From contig FJUW01000061.1 in the NCBI GenBank assembly GCA_900074885.1, positions 1 through 64,000 of the forward strand: a stretch of 64,000 nucleotides of DNA, in the 5' to 3' direction. The position numbers and the translations under genes were made by a program. Below are positions 46,498-59,256 of this stretch, piece after piece. Origin of the DNA: Rhynchosporium graminicola (taxonomy: Eukaryota; Ascomycota; Leotiomycetes; Helotiales; Ploettnerulaceae). The notes under the pieces were generated by a model that was not told the origin of the DNA, did no database searches, and saw only the letters and a program-made list of their open reading frames with translations. Position 1 is the stretch's first letter. Every line of letters begins with the position of its first letter.

Positions 46498-49400
46498 ATG
46501 ACCCGACCGATTATAATATCCAGACCGGGGAGGATGAAAACAGTCGCGACACATTCCGAAGTACCCCGTCACCATAATACGTCACCTTTGGAGTAAGAAT
46601 CCCCTAATCTGTGTAGATTCCATATCTGCTAACTCATCTTTAACAGTGTTGTCTTTATCCACGGGCTATGCGGAAACGATGGAGATTCGTGGAGCTGGGC
46701 AGATCAGCCTCGACAGACTATTCAAGCAATAGCTCCTCCTGGAGCAAGAGTTCTCACTTTCCATCATAGCATGCGTCTCGAGGAGTCCTTCTCATGGGAG
46801 CTATTCTTAGAGAAAAGCTCCAATCTGCTAAACTTCTTATATGATAGTTATCTCGCGGTCAAGGCGTGTTTGACCTCGATCTTTCTTCTCGACCTGTAAG
46901 ACTAATATATGTAACTAGGACGACCCTCGACCACTGATTCTGATATGTCAGGGGCTAGGAGGTATTCTTCTAAAACAGGTAATAATCCCACTTACAAGCC
47001 TGCCTTCGCTGATCAGTGGCTGTAAAGACCCTCTGGAAAGCAAGGCAGCAACCACACCGTCTTCATGGGTTTATCGTTTCTATATCCGGAATTGTCTTCC
47101 TTGCTACTCCTCATATTGTGACGGCGAACACTCAGGCCATACATTGCATCTCACAGATACTAAAGGCTGATCTTAAAACTGTGAGCTCTCGAACAGTGTC
47201 CCGCAAAGGAGTGTCTCATCTAGCATTTGCCGGTATGAGATTCGATGAGCTTGGTCTACAGATCCCCATCTTGTCGTGCTTCGAGACTCATGAGACCAGA
47301 CTTCGAAGTACGATCTTCTTCACAAAGAGGGAAATTGTGAGTGACAGCGAACCTGTATTCATCTTTACTGATCATTTTTAGTTGGTCCCTCATTCACTGG
47401 CAAGAACCAATGCCAACTTGGAACGACTCGTAGAATTAGACTCTGACCTGAATTCGATTTTCGGCGGGCACGATGAGTCGTTAATACATCGACAAATGGC
47501 AGATTTCATATTTCAAGTCATGCAAAAGGCTCCAGAAAATATCGAAAACGAATTCGGTACCAGTGAGTTCACCATGACTGATCGACACAATTGATTAAAC
47601 TCACAAGAAGAAGGAATCATAGCAGGTATACCAGTATCAACTATCCAGTCGAAGCTCAGCATTCCTTCCTCCCTAGCTATAAGTGAGAGTGAGTCAAAAG
47701 CCCCTAGACCTGTCACAACCTCAGTATTAGGTGGTGGTGAATACTTCCAATGCTTCATTCCAGCACGATCCACCACTAAGATGGTTCTTTAGGGCGTGTC
47801 AGTGACCAGACAATCACGATGGCTGCTTCCCCATCGAGCTCATACCGGACGGACATGAGTTACGAAATGATCCAATCAAGCACGACAAGTACATCTCTTG
47901 CGTCGGTTCATTTCCCTTGCTTTGGTAAACTTCCATCGCGGAATCCAAATTTTTGTGGCAGGCAAGAAATTATGGTGGCAATCGATGAAACCTTACTACC
48001 AACGGCAGACTCGCAGCAAAACAACAATCTCAATCGCCTTCGGACACACTCTATTCATGGTCTTGGAGGGATGGGAAAAACTCAGATTGCTACTGAATAT
48101 GCTCAAAGTCGGAAGAATTGTTTTGACGCTGTATTCTGGATCAACGCTGCTAGTTCAGAAAAGCTCGATGTTAGCTTCTGCCAGATCGCCTCAACTCTCG
48201 ATCTTCTCGAGAATGCGAACTCTCAAGATCCTGTCGTTTGTCGAGCACTAGTAAAAGGATGGCTCGTAGATCCAGTGAAGACTCTTAGATCTAGACATGA
48301 CTTGAGTAACACAGAAAGCAGGGGAAATGCGAATTGGTTCCTCATTTTCGACAATGCAGACAAGCCTGATATACTTCGAGATTACTGGCCCCAGGATGGC
48401 CAGGGTTCAATCCTTGTCACAAGTCGCGACCCGGTTGTCAGCACTGGAACCTATTTTGGAGGTTCCAGTACTTTGCTCGAGACATTCACCGTTCCAGAGG
48501 CAGTTGATCTTCTGAGCAAGCTAGTTCCACGGAACACTGCGGCCACATCGTCCCAAGAGTCATACAACGTAGTGACTAGGCTTGGTTGTTACCCGTTGGC
48601 AATATCTTCTATGGCTGGAGTCATCTGCAGGCAGAGTCTGACTTTACAAGAATTCATTCATCTCTACAGTAAAGAGCTCCTTCTTGGCGAGCTTCACAAT
48701 GTCACTTACGGTATTTCTTCCGGATATGACCATAACATAGGCTCGACCTGGGCACTGCAAAATCTTCAATTATCAGCTGGCGCTCTCCTCAACGTTATAT
48801 CTCTCCTGGATCCCGACGGAATACCGGAGGGCATTCTGATGCAAAATCCAGAAGTTGCAGTCGTAATAGGATTTCCCCAACTTCCGCAAACATACTTCAA
48901 GCAACTCGTGGAACTTACTCAGTCGTCGGTTGTGGAGCGAAATTCCGATACCAAAGAGTTGAAAATGCATCGCATGGTGCAAGAAGTTGCCCGAGTGAAG
49001 ATGACTCGCACACAAAACATGCTGGAGCAAACTTTTGATGCTGCTGTCAAATTGACCTCGAGCGTGTGGCCGTATGTTACAGTTGTGGCTCAGCATGGCT
49101 ACGCAAATTACACACGTATTGACAGATGGGATCAATGTAGCAAAATGCTTCCCCACATTCTGAGCCTGAAGTATGTTTTCACAACCTATGACCTTGTATC
49201 GTCTTCGAAAATCACATGTCTTAGAGAACTCTTGGTTCTCTTCAGCGAAGTAGCATGGTGAGTGAACAATGTCTGATTTTGGATAAAGTAGGCTAACTTT
49301 GTTGTCGGTACCAAATTGAAAGAGCAAGCCCTGCCTCGAGCAAGGAAATGGCATCATTCGCTTTGGAGATCATTGATCAGTCCACCGAAGATTTCCGTGA

Positions 49401-50285
49401 GATAGCAGCTGCTCTCCATGGTACTTGCGAACACCTGGCATTTGAGACAAACGACCCAGTGACGTGCTTGTTTCATGCCCAACAAGCACTGACTATCTCA
49501 GAGAACGTCGCAAACGAGACTGGAAAGACAGGAAAACACGCGACTGCGCTGGGCGAAATGGGAAAGGCGTGTAATCGCAACCAGTTGTATCTGAAGGCTT
49601 TAGAGTACTACTCCAAGTCCCGATCGTTGAGAGAATCGCAAGCAGGTTATCACAAGCTGGCGCTGTTCACTTGTCTTATTGGCAGCGGTCACTCGCTGTG
49701 GCTTCTGAACCGGCTCGACGAGGCCAGTGCGTCAATCGAAGAGGCTTTGAAAGACAGAGCGGAAGCATTTGGGTCAGACGACAGAGAAGGGTTCCGGTAA
49801 GCTACTACTATAAGTCCATGTCGTAGGATTCTTCCATTCTAAACTTCATTAGTACGGGTCTTGCACTCTATGCTTTGGGAAATGTTCGATTATCTCAGGG
49901 ATTTCATAATGAGAGTTTTTCCCTCCACCAGAGAGCGCTTCGTCAGTACAAAGCTACCATTGGCTCAACGCACCATCTGGTGGGCGATGCATACTACAAA
50001 GTCGGTGAGCATCATATGCGTTTCGAGGAGTACGACATCGCAAAGCTGCTGTTCGAAAAATCTTTATCAGTCTACAACGATCAAGTTTACTATCTCCCGG
50101 AAATTTCGAGGGTCAACTGGCATCTTTCCAAAACGTTTCGAATCCTTGGAGATATTGACGCTGCTAGAAAATGTCGCGACAAGGCTGAGGATCTCTACAA
50201 GAAGGTGGTAACTAATGACACCGGAGAATCTAGTGAGCTAACAGATTACGAGTTTGACTTTCCCATATGCTTTTGGTCAAAATAA
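46498..50285 (+). CDS. NLR-like STAND protein: alpha/beta-hydrolase-like domain, NB-ARC, TPR
   Basis: This is probably a cytosolic immune-type receptor. The exon model is 46498-46592, 46647 to about 46853, about 46920-46979, about 47031-47336, 47382-47556, 47623-47730, 47793-49259, about 49329-49796 and 49853-50285, giving roughly 1.1 thousand residues. The N-terminal domain has VVFIHGLCGNDGDSWSW, PGARVLTFHHSM, RPLILICQGLGG and GIVFLATPH, as in lipase-like fungal NLR N-termini. The usual nucleophile-elbow GHSLGG here reads CQGLGG, without Ser. The NB-ARC has the P-loop IHGLGGMGKTQIA, the Walker B-like NWFLIFDNADKP, SILVTSRDP and GCYPLAISSMAG. TPR-type helices fill 49.3-50.3 kb. Three joins are weak: a GTCAAG donor near 46854 and AAG acceptors near 47030 and 49328. 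The stronger-looking acceptor at 49322 would create TGA. I therefore call it intact with reserve. Confidence 0.78.
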
Positions 50286-50881
50286 GCTTCGGCGTCAGAG
50301 GCGATCATACGAGTCTGAAAATAGTCTTCTTGTCCCTTCCGTCAATATAGCTCTGCTACATCATTCCGTTTCTTGTCTCCTTTGGCCAGGCAAGAGTACT
50401 CTGAAACGCCGTGAGAGATGTCAAACTCTTCTGGTTATAAAGTCAAGTTTCCCCGACGAACAGAGGTGCATTGAATATAGTGGGCGGCCCACAAACATTC
50501 ATAATCAGATCAAAGGCGAAGCTGTGTTCCTAGCCTATCTGCAGGTTGCCAAAACCATCAAGATGGCAAGATGCTGTTGATCAGAATCACACCACAAAAG
50601 TGTTTTCATTATCGGAGAGGTTGAAGAGACAATTGCCCTGTCTCGTCTCTTTAGAGCCTGATGGTCTGGCTTGGTCTTCCATTTTGCATTTTTAAAGCTA
50701 ATATTCAATGGATTAAAATGAACTTTCAGCCAGTGTGATTCTTAGGCCTCAAATAGCTGGTGAAAATATTGGAACGTCCGCAATCTGTCGGCACATTTCA
50801 CACTTGACGATCACAGCCCAAGAAATACCTTCTGAGACATAAATTCATTCCGTAACCTGTTTTATTGGTTGGAATCAAGAA
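50286..50881. other. Spacer between convergent NLR and CorA-like genes
   Basis: This holds the 3' regions of both genes. A 108-codon frame (50254-50580) overlaps the NLR end in another frame and has no motif. Confidence 0.45.
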
Positions 50882-52749
50882 TTAGATCACAACTAATCTT
50901 ATCAATCGGTCTCTGAGGTCTTTTAGTCGAATTCTACCCCAGAACAAAAATACAACCGAGAACAAGAAAATAGGAATCGTGACTACGACCCAAACCCATA
51001 TAGGCAGCTCTGCCTTTTCAAACTCCCTCACATTCATTCCAAATAACGATGTCGTGAAGGATAGGGGAACAAAAATTGATGCCAGCCATGTAAAGCCAAA
51101 AAGAGTTTTTCCTTGCTCAATACCGCGTTTTGCTTCAGCAATACCAGCAGCATTCACCAGAACAGATAGCTCTCTGTCACAGATTCCGCATAAACCCTCT
51201 ATGACCTCAATCAAATATCGAAAATCTTTCTCGCTTCTGAGTGCGGCCAGGCTAGATTTAGACTGAGCTGCTGAATCGCCGGTGGCAGTTGGCCAGATCA
51301 GAGTGTGTCGGTTGCAAATATGAGATAGAGTACTCTTTACCTCTCTAGAACGCCGCTCCAGTAATCGTCGGTAAAATACAAGGTCAGCCTGCGGAGTAAT
51401 GGCCGTTTCTTGGTCAACTTCACTGGCATCCTTGACTGCCTTATCGATTTTGATGGCGATGAACTTGAGCAAAGTCAATTCTGAAGCAGCCACAAAGACA
51501 AAGAGCTCCGACATTGCATAAAAAGGGTCCGTAAACATCACCTGATCATTCAGAGAGCGCCCATAAAATCGAGGAATTAATGAACAAGACTGCGAAAGGC
51601 CCGGTACTTCTTGGATTGAAGCGGAGCTAGAGCTTGGTGGCGGGATGCAGCGATGGTATTTCAAGGCAATTCCTGGTCGATACTGAGGAACTGGATGAAA
51701 GAAGTTGTGAAGATACATTCTCTTGGGCGTCATAGTGGTACTTTCGGTCCCAAGCCATGGCCCGGAAGAGCTTTTAGCCAGGTCTTTCCCAACATCCATC
51801 CACACAATTGCTGCATCTGGAGTCAGCTTCCGAAGCTCAGAGTGATGATAAACACTTGCCTATCCAGCTTGTCTTCTTCTCATCCCGGGCAGTAATGTAT
51901 ACTGAAGCTAGTTGCTCAATCATGAAGTGATCCTTGTCCAACACATCAAAGTCACTGACAATGGAGTCACCCGCTCTCCACTCCAATCCAATTCGGAGTC
52001 GATACCGATAATTTCCCATATCACGCGTGCAATTTCTTCTATGTCTAGTCACATCGTCTTCCGATGCAACACCATCAACGATCTTGTGAGATGCCACAGA
52101 TACAAGAGGCAAATGAATGATTGAACTACATGCCGACGGTAGTACAAGCCTTGTCTCTAAGTGTGAGGTTTCGTTACCGTTCAGGTAGCCAGCATGGCGG
52201 CGCCAGAACTCGGGATCGACACGGTATCTTGAGCCTACATGCGCAATCCATTCCGCAGAAGGATAACCGCAGAGGAACAAAATACTATTATGAGGTGTGT
52301 GGATATCCAGATATGCGTCAGCTTCATCCAGGGATACTGGCGTAGTGAGTGACGTGACTGATGCGGTAGTTTTGCTGTAAATTTTGTGAAGGAATGCTGA
52401 TCCTTCAAGACTAGTGGGAAATTGGCGTGATTGCGAGGTCAAGCGGCTTTTGAGGAATTCTGATATGTCGGCAAAATGTCCTCCTGGATATAGAGAATCC
52501 AAGATTGATGTCTCGGCGTGAGATTGAATCTTCGACAAGTAATCCTCTGCACTCGCTATATGCCTGTTATTTATAGTTCCCCCCGAGCGGGCATTTTTGA
52601 GACCTACTTGTGAGTCCAGACAATAAGTTTGAAGATCCTCGTCTCAAATTCGGACTATTAGTGGAGATTTGAAGTAATTGCGCTTCGGAATCTTCCAGCC
52701 TTTGGCTCGTTCTTCGCGTCGACATGATGGTAGCATCACCGGGCCACAA
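50882..52749 (-). CDS. CorA-like divalent-cation channel family protein
   Basis: Minus-strand pieces are about 52749-52618 (the start could also be the Met at 52725), 52555 to about 51860, and about 51820-50882. The first intron (GTAGGT...CATATAG) keeps frame. The C-terminal piece carries the family signature: a long helical stalk, then LFGFTWLASIFVPLSFTTSL as the first membrane helix, the GMN motif (FGMNVREF), and a second membrane helix (VWVVVTIPIFLFSVVFLFW) close to the C-terminus. The central piece (SILFLCGYPSAEWIAHVG, YRVDPEFWRRH) matches the soluble part of the large fungal CorA-like family rather than classical Mg transporters. At the second junction the conserved text on either side (ARDEKKTSWIG and DAAIVWMDVGKD) is one base out of frame for the obvious donor GTGTTT. 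Another donor (GTATAC, 51880s) or a one-base lesion must explain it. Confidence 0.72.
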
Positions 52750-55700
52750 TTTTGCAAATCAGAAGATTAGGAAAAAGCAGCAGCAATCAATAGAAAATTA
52801 CTGCTCCTGGAGCCTTATCATAACGATCTGAGACACGTATAACTATGGCGTAGGAGGCTTGACGAGGCTGGAAATACATATTGCGCCTCGGTAGGCGCTT
52901 ACTGAGCCCCGTCTCCAAAATCAAATGTTCATTACACTCTTTCAGATAATCAGATTCAGGTTTGTCCAGGAGTCAAAGTGTTTTGGATAATCTGAATTGT
53001 TTTGAAGACCATTGTCAAAGCCTTAAATCGCTTCTCAGTATGTCTTGCCTTTCCAAGTTCACCTGTGCCGTTATCAATCGCGACCGAGTTTTCCAAGGTA
53101 GTTCCAATGTCGACCACAGCTGCTCATCCAATAAAGATTCAAGCAGCCAAATCAGGATTCAACCAGCCAAATCAGACTGGGCTGAGCAAGTCTTGGCAAA
53201 GTGCTCAGCATTTGATCATTTGGTTAGAAGAACGCTCAGAAGCTTCACTCTGATCATACTGCAACGCGCGTGTGGCAGATAAATGGCGATATGTCGCAAG
53301 GGCGTCAGTCTCAAGCAAAATCAGCACATTCTCTTCTTTATGATAAAACGAAGCTTGTTCATTTGCCTTGGTTGCTCGCTATAGCAGAGTAACAAAAATG
53401 TATGTCGATGGGCTCTGGCATTTGCCATGGAATTGCAGAACATGATGCGAGGCACTTGAGATGCTTCAGCCCTGAAGGCGGTGGTAGCTTGAACTTTGGC
53501 TGTCCCACTAACCACCTTTCGCCATTAACAAACATGAACCATGTGCGCTGTTCTTGCTCGGCATCGTTAACGATCGACTGCCACCTTCTGAAACCACTCT
53601 CCAAAAGCGCCAATCTGCCGACTAAACCAGTTCCTTGTATCGCAGTATAGTAACGGACAAAATAGTCCTGGAAAGACTCGGTATTTCTGTCTTAGCGAGC
53701 AGCAATAAAGCTATACACGATGCAATCTCGAATCAGGTTTGGGATCTTAGAATATCCACGGTCGAAAGCTTCTTCAAATTTCCTAAGGTCTTCGAGGAAA
53801 CCAATACTACGAGCACCGTCATATTAAATAGCTAATACTTCAACTTCGGCCTAACAGGTCTCCACCAGATATCAAGACCACTTAAGCCCGGAAATGATCC
53901 CCCACCGTCAAAGCCTTTCGCTTTGCGATCTGTAGGAACGTCTTGATAATTGCAACGAGCCTCGTCAAATATATGTCCGATAATCTGGATTTCGTGAAGG
54001 CCGCCAGTATAAGTTTCTGACCTTTCATTAGCTTCGATATTTTATCCTCCAAAAGGTCAAGACATGCAAAGGCTGACTTACCTTCAGCTCCTATAAGAAT
54101 CTTATCACTATCACCAATAAACAAAGCAAGTTCTTTGATTCCACTATCTTCAAATACTCTGAGTAATTCAAAAGCGCTGATGTAGGGCGACATGAGGAGT
54201 GTATTAGTATCAAATGATCAGAAGCCACTAGTTTCCAAACAACTTAACAGCCATGATTGAGGAAAATCGTACGCTTTTCTGAGGACATTACGGGATCCTA
54301 TCAAACCCGCGATCGGCGACCTCCTACTTCGAGTATCGAGCAAAGCAGTGCAAATATGTATATATACACGCCAGTGATTTTGAACACAAGATGCTGGGCG
54401 CCACCTACCTGAATAACGATATTGGAGAGAAAATCTGGATTGGTAACGCTAAGTTGCATAACAAATTACGAGAATACTAGGAATTGTATGCTACAGTTTC
54501 CACTGCCTACACCGAGACAAATCGTGTTAATTACAGGACTGTCCCTTCGATCTTCGATAATTCGCGCCACAATGCTGCTAGCTGTGCGGGAAAAGGACTT
54601 GAGAGCCATTCCTTCCTGAACACCAGAAGAGTGCGTTCTGATTCCGACAATGTGAGCCTTGGCTCTTCCGGTAATGTATCAGTCGAGTTTCCGCCTCTAA
54701 AAATGAACAGTCGGCAGAGCGATAACCTTGCTGGATGCCAAATGATATACTCCCAGCACTCGGGCGTGAAATACGGCGATTCACATATACGGGATTCACA
54801 TTATCGGCTGCATTTTCGCTGAATCCCATTTTCAGTGGTGCTTGGCAGGTTCCCAATCACTTGAATCATGTCTATAACAACGGAAGATGTGATGAATAAT
54901 AATTCAACTGTTGTCAATATAGTTGCGAAGACATGGCCATGGAAATAATATGTAGAATGGCAAGGCCAAGAGAAGAGCTTTTTGAAGAACAAAGGAATGG
55001 TAGTCTTGACCCGAAAGCGTATTTCCTCGAAGCATTAAAAGATCCAAGAGTGGGATGAAAGAGGATTCGAGCATCTAAAAGCAACGTATACAATGACAAT
55101 GGGAAGGGGGTTCCTAATACGAAGACTAAATTGTGTTACCTTACATTCCACGAGTATATGGACGGTGTAGTGTTGAGGGAATCGAAAGGCTGACCGCCGT
55201 ACACAGAAGGTCGGGGGACGTCAATTATGATTGCTTCCGTCTAGTGATCTTCATCTCGTCCAGTGATTACTGTCTAAAACAAAGATTAGAAATCGTAGAC
55301 CTGAGGTGGCGTGGATGCAGAGGCAAATCTAGTCTTGCAATAACATTTTGATATAGGCTTATAATGCGTTTTACTATGCGAGCGCATAGTGAGACAATAA
55401 CACCATGTCAAAATTAGCACGACCTTGACGAAAGGCAGATCAGCTTGAATTTGACAACCGAACTTAAAGATGAATGTTTGTTTTCTAGTCAAAGAAGATC
55501 ACAACGAGATTACTATCACCTATCTAGCCAATCGACTTCCTCGAGAAAGTATTCGAACCTCGTCAGCACTCCAAATCGTGGACTCTAGTTCTTGTCCCGC
55601 AACAAAACTCTATCAGAATATCTTGAAGAATTCCAAGCTAGTCACTTGGGCATGGGATAGCAAAAGAACTGCTCGAACACTTATGGGACTCCTCAGATCG

Positions 55701-56773
55701 TCGCTCTTGCTACACTTTTAGAGGGAAGCATTCCGGAGTGCATATCTATTCGGAGTATAGCTTCACACTCTGTCAACCCTGTAGTCTAATACTATGAGGG
55801 GGCGCTCCTTCTTCCTCTGCAATGATTGGTCTGTTGTTTCGAAATTACTGTGGTCCACTTTTTCCATCAATATCTCGAGGTAACCTGTAAGCGAGCTGAA
55901 AACATAATAATCAGCTGTGACAAGATCTCTGTGATAAATCTGCATTCTTAGTAACTAGGGCAATCCCTATTAGCAACTATATTATAACTATCTTAATGAA
56001 GTTTTCTAACTTCGTCTCTCTTAGTCTAAGCAAGATCATCAGACCTCGATGTAGCTAAGAGATAAACACACTAATTATTATTAAGAATCAAACTTAAGTC
56101 TCCTATGGATCTGCATCAATCTGTGTTCGTAGATAGGGCTTTGTCTAGCCGTATATATCTCATGCCTCGCTATAGCATTCCTCCTCAAACTCCAACCCAG
56201 CGTCCTCTAGCGCTTGACCTCAAACTCAGAATCAAAATGTCCTTATCTCCAATACCCCAGCTCCAAGCCATGTAGATAAAACCCAGAAGCGGGTATCCTA
56301 CAGTATTTTACATGCCTCTTTCTTTCATCCAAGCGCGCATCTTGGCAAATTGACATGAACTTGAAACAAGTCAAGCAACTCACAGACAACATTGCTCGGG
56401 CCCTTAATATCTTGGCGAGCTGTCCCGGCTCGACTTACTCGGATAGTATTTGAGCCCCAGACATCTTAACTCCGGTATCTGAAATATCTTAAGCGGGATT
56501 GACTTCTTGTTTGATATTTATGTAGAGAGACTTTGGACACAGACATCTCATATCGGTCAACTAACGATCATATAAAACAAGCTCAAAATTTTATTTCCAA
56601 TAGGAACTAAATGCTAGACTCCTAGACACCCGGCCGATCTTGACCATATCAATTAATAACGGTGAGACGTTCTCTATCTCTCGTAAAGTCTTTATCGGGC
56701 TTGGCAAGCATCGCAAATCAATACACAAATACTTCAAGTGAGAAATAATAAACTAGCCTGAAGCTTGAGTAAG
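52750..56773. other. 4 kb without a recognisable gene, probably decayed
   Basis: Short frames lie on both strands (for example 53359-53613 minus, 53882-54193 minus, 54484-54822 plus). The segment TWFMFVNGERWLVGQPKF and the helical 53882-54193 frame look protein-like, but I cannot assign a family. From about 55950 composition shifts towards A+T. I see no RNA gene or element ends before 56774. Confidence 0.4.
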
Positions 56774-56910
56774 CAGTATACGAAAAAATAATCAAGTTAA
56801 TCGATTTTTAATCGATTAAATCGATTAAGATTAGATTAGATTAGATTAACTAATTTTGACCTTTGATTAGATTAAGATTTAGAGTTAATTAATAATTTAA
56901 TCGATTAACT
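56774..56910. repeat. Left hAT end: TIR and subterminal repeats
   Basis: The tip CAGTATACGAAA is followed by a near-palindromic TTAATCGATT cluster and several GATTA units. The same words occur at the right end, likely transposase-binding subterminal repeats. Confidence 0.75.
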
Positions 56911-56976
56911 TTTGATTTATTAGAGAAAATTCTATTATATTCTTATATCTTCTTATATATCTCCTCCTCTCTATAG

Positions 56977-57260
56977 CTACTCTATATTAAAGAAATTCTC
57001 TACGTTATTTACTATCTCCTCTAGCTCGTGTTTCTCCTCTATATCGATTATAAAACCCTAGCTCTTTAATAGACTAATAGTCTCGAAAGTGTCTTTATTA
57101 AGCCTATTTCGTAGCTTATTTATAATTAAAGCTCCTAAGCTAAAGAATCTTTCGGAAGGCGCGGAGGTAGCTNTGACTATTACTAGCTCGGAAGCGTATT
57201 TCTAGGGAGACTTATAGCTATAAAAATATCTAAAACTCTCCCCTAGAGAGTATTCTATAG
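56977..57260 (-). pseudogene. hAT transposase C-terminal (hATC dimerisation) fragment, RIP-mutated
   Basis: The minus strand reads KYASELVIV, then (across the N at 57173) ATSAPSERFFSLGALIINKL and RNRLNKDTFETI. This is the diagnostic hAT C-terminal motif, usually ATSAPSERVFS followed by a Leu-rich helix and RNRL. Stops are TAG where TGG is expected (SP*KYAS, KS*GF). The catalytic part of the transposase is not recognisable. Confidence 0.8.
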
Positions 57261-59256
57261 GTAACTAACCCTCTGTTACTACTACTGATTAGTTAGGACT
57301 ATTTCTCTAGCGTTTATACTACTTATTATAGATACGACGAGCCTAAGTGTTTATTACCTGAAGAATAAGAATAGAGTAGTAAAGAGAAGTCTTTATACTC
57401 TAGAGAAGCTACTAATATATAGCTAAAGTACGTACGATTCAGCGATATTATTACTTATATCCCGTATGAATCTCTACTTTAACCCTAATTAGAAGTCTCT
57501 ACGTTAAAGACCTACGCATAAGACTATACTTATATAATTTATACTATAAACTAATAGTTACTCGGAATATCGTCTCGCGACTTAATAGAAGCTACTTAAA
57601 GTATAAAAATAGCTATTACGATATTTCGGAAGCGATAAAGATCACCTCGTGTGCTTAGACCTCTTCTAGAGCCTCTTACGCTAGAGATTTATACGATTAG
57701 CAGCTTAGCTTTCTATCTCTTATATAAACGCTAGAAGTCTTCTAACGATAAGATCTTCTCTACTACCTTTCACGAGATAGATAAGCTTCTTAACGACCGA
57801 ATCGCAGTTTAGTAACGTAATACTGCTATCGTATCTTTAACTATCGACCTTACGGAACGTCGTAAAACCGCCTAGTAATTTGCTATTAGCTTAAGCGAAT
57901 TAGATTTAGAACTATAGATCTCTCACGAGTATAGCTAGTAGATATACGTCTTTTCTAAGGAAGCTAGCGATATTCTCTCTCCTTATCGCTTATACGATCA
58001 TCGAATTAAGCTTAAAGAAGGAGCTAAGAAGAACCTCAAATACTCCTCCTTATATAAGATATTAGCTGAAGAACTTAAAGTCGTTAAAGCGTATATTACT
58101 AATAACTTAGCTAAAGGTTTTATCGAACCTTCTTAAGTACTATACGCTATACCTGTTCTTTTTATTAAGAAAGCTAATAGAAGTCTAAGATTCTATATCG
58201 ACTTTCGCGCACTTAATAACCTCATGAGGAAGGATTAATATCTACTACTATTAATCGATAAAACGCTAGCTAGAATCTCTACTACTAAGATATTAACTAA
58301 ACTAGATATTCGCTAGGCGTTCTACCGAATTCGAATAGATCTAGCCTCTAAAGAGTATACGACCTTCCGGACCTATTATAGTATATATAAGTGTAAGGTA
58401 CTCCCTTTCGGTCTAACTAATAGCCTTACGATATACTAGCGATATATGAATAACGTCTTATTCGACTACTTAGACGACTTCTATATAGTATATCTAGACG
58501 ATATTCTGATCTACTCTAACGACTTACTATAGTATTAATTATACGTATATAAGGTGCTATAACGATTATAAGACGCTAGATTATAAGCCGACCTTAAGAA
58601 GTATGAATTTAATATTACTTACACTAAATACTTTAGGTTTATTATCTTTACTTCTAGGATCGAGGTAGATCTTAAGAAAGTTAATATTATATAATCTTAG
58701 AATTACTCGACTATAGTTAAGGGCGTATAATTATTCTTAGGCTTTTGTAACTTCTACTAACGATTTATTAAGGATTACGGAATTATCGTAAAACCTCTTA
58801 TATAACTTATTAAAAATAACGTATTATTTCGGTTCGCTAAGGAGTATAAAGATACCTTTGATTACCTAAAGCACGCTCTTACTTCGGTATTATTCCTCTA
58901 CTACTATTAGTAATATTTACCTTATATGATCGAAATAGACGCTAATAATAGAGTAATAGTAGGTGTGCTATCGTAATAGTACGACGAAGACTAGTTCCTA
59001 GTAGCTTATTTCTCTAAGACTATACTACCTGCCGAGCTTAATTACGCTATCTATGATAAGGAAATACTCGTAATTATATAATCTTTCGGTAACTAGAGAT
59101 CTGAGCTCGTAAGCGTATTATATTAGATCCGTGTTGTTACTGATTATAAAGCTCTTAAGTACTTTATAACCTCTAAATAGCTAAACGTATGATAAGTATA
59201 ATAAGTTAAGCTACTCGCAGATTATAACTTTATAATTACCTATCGACTTAGGAAGT

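Noticed and set aside
47016..47594. Small independent genes between the oxidoreductase and the NB-ARC exon
   Set aside because: Their texts are consecutive parts of one hydrolase-like domain, and the last two introns before NB-ARC join in exact frame.
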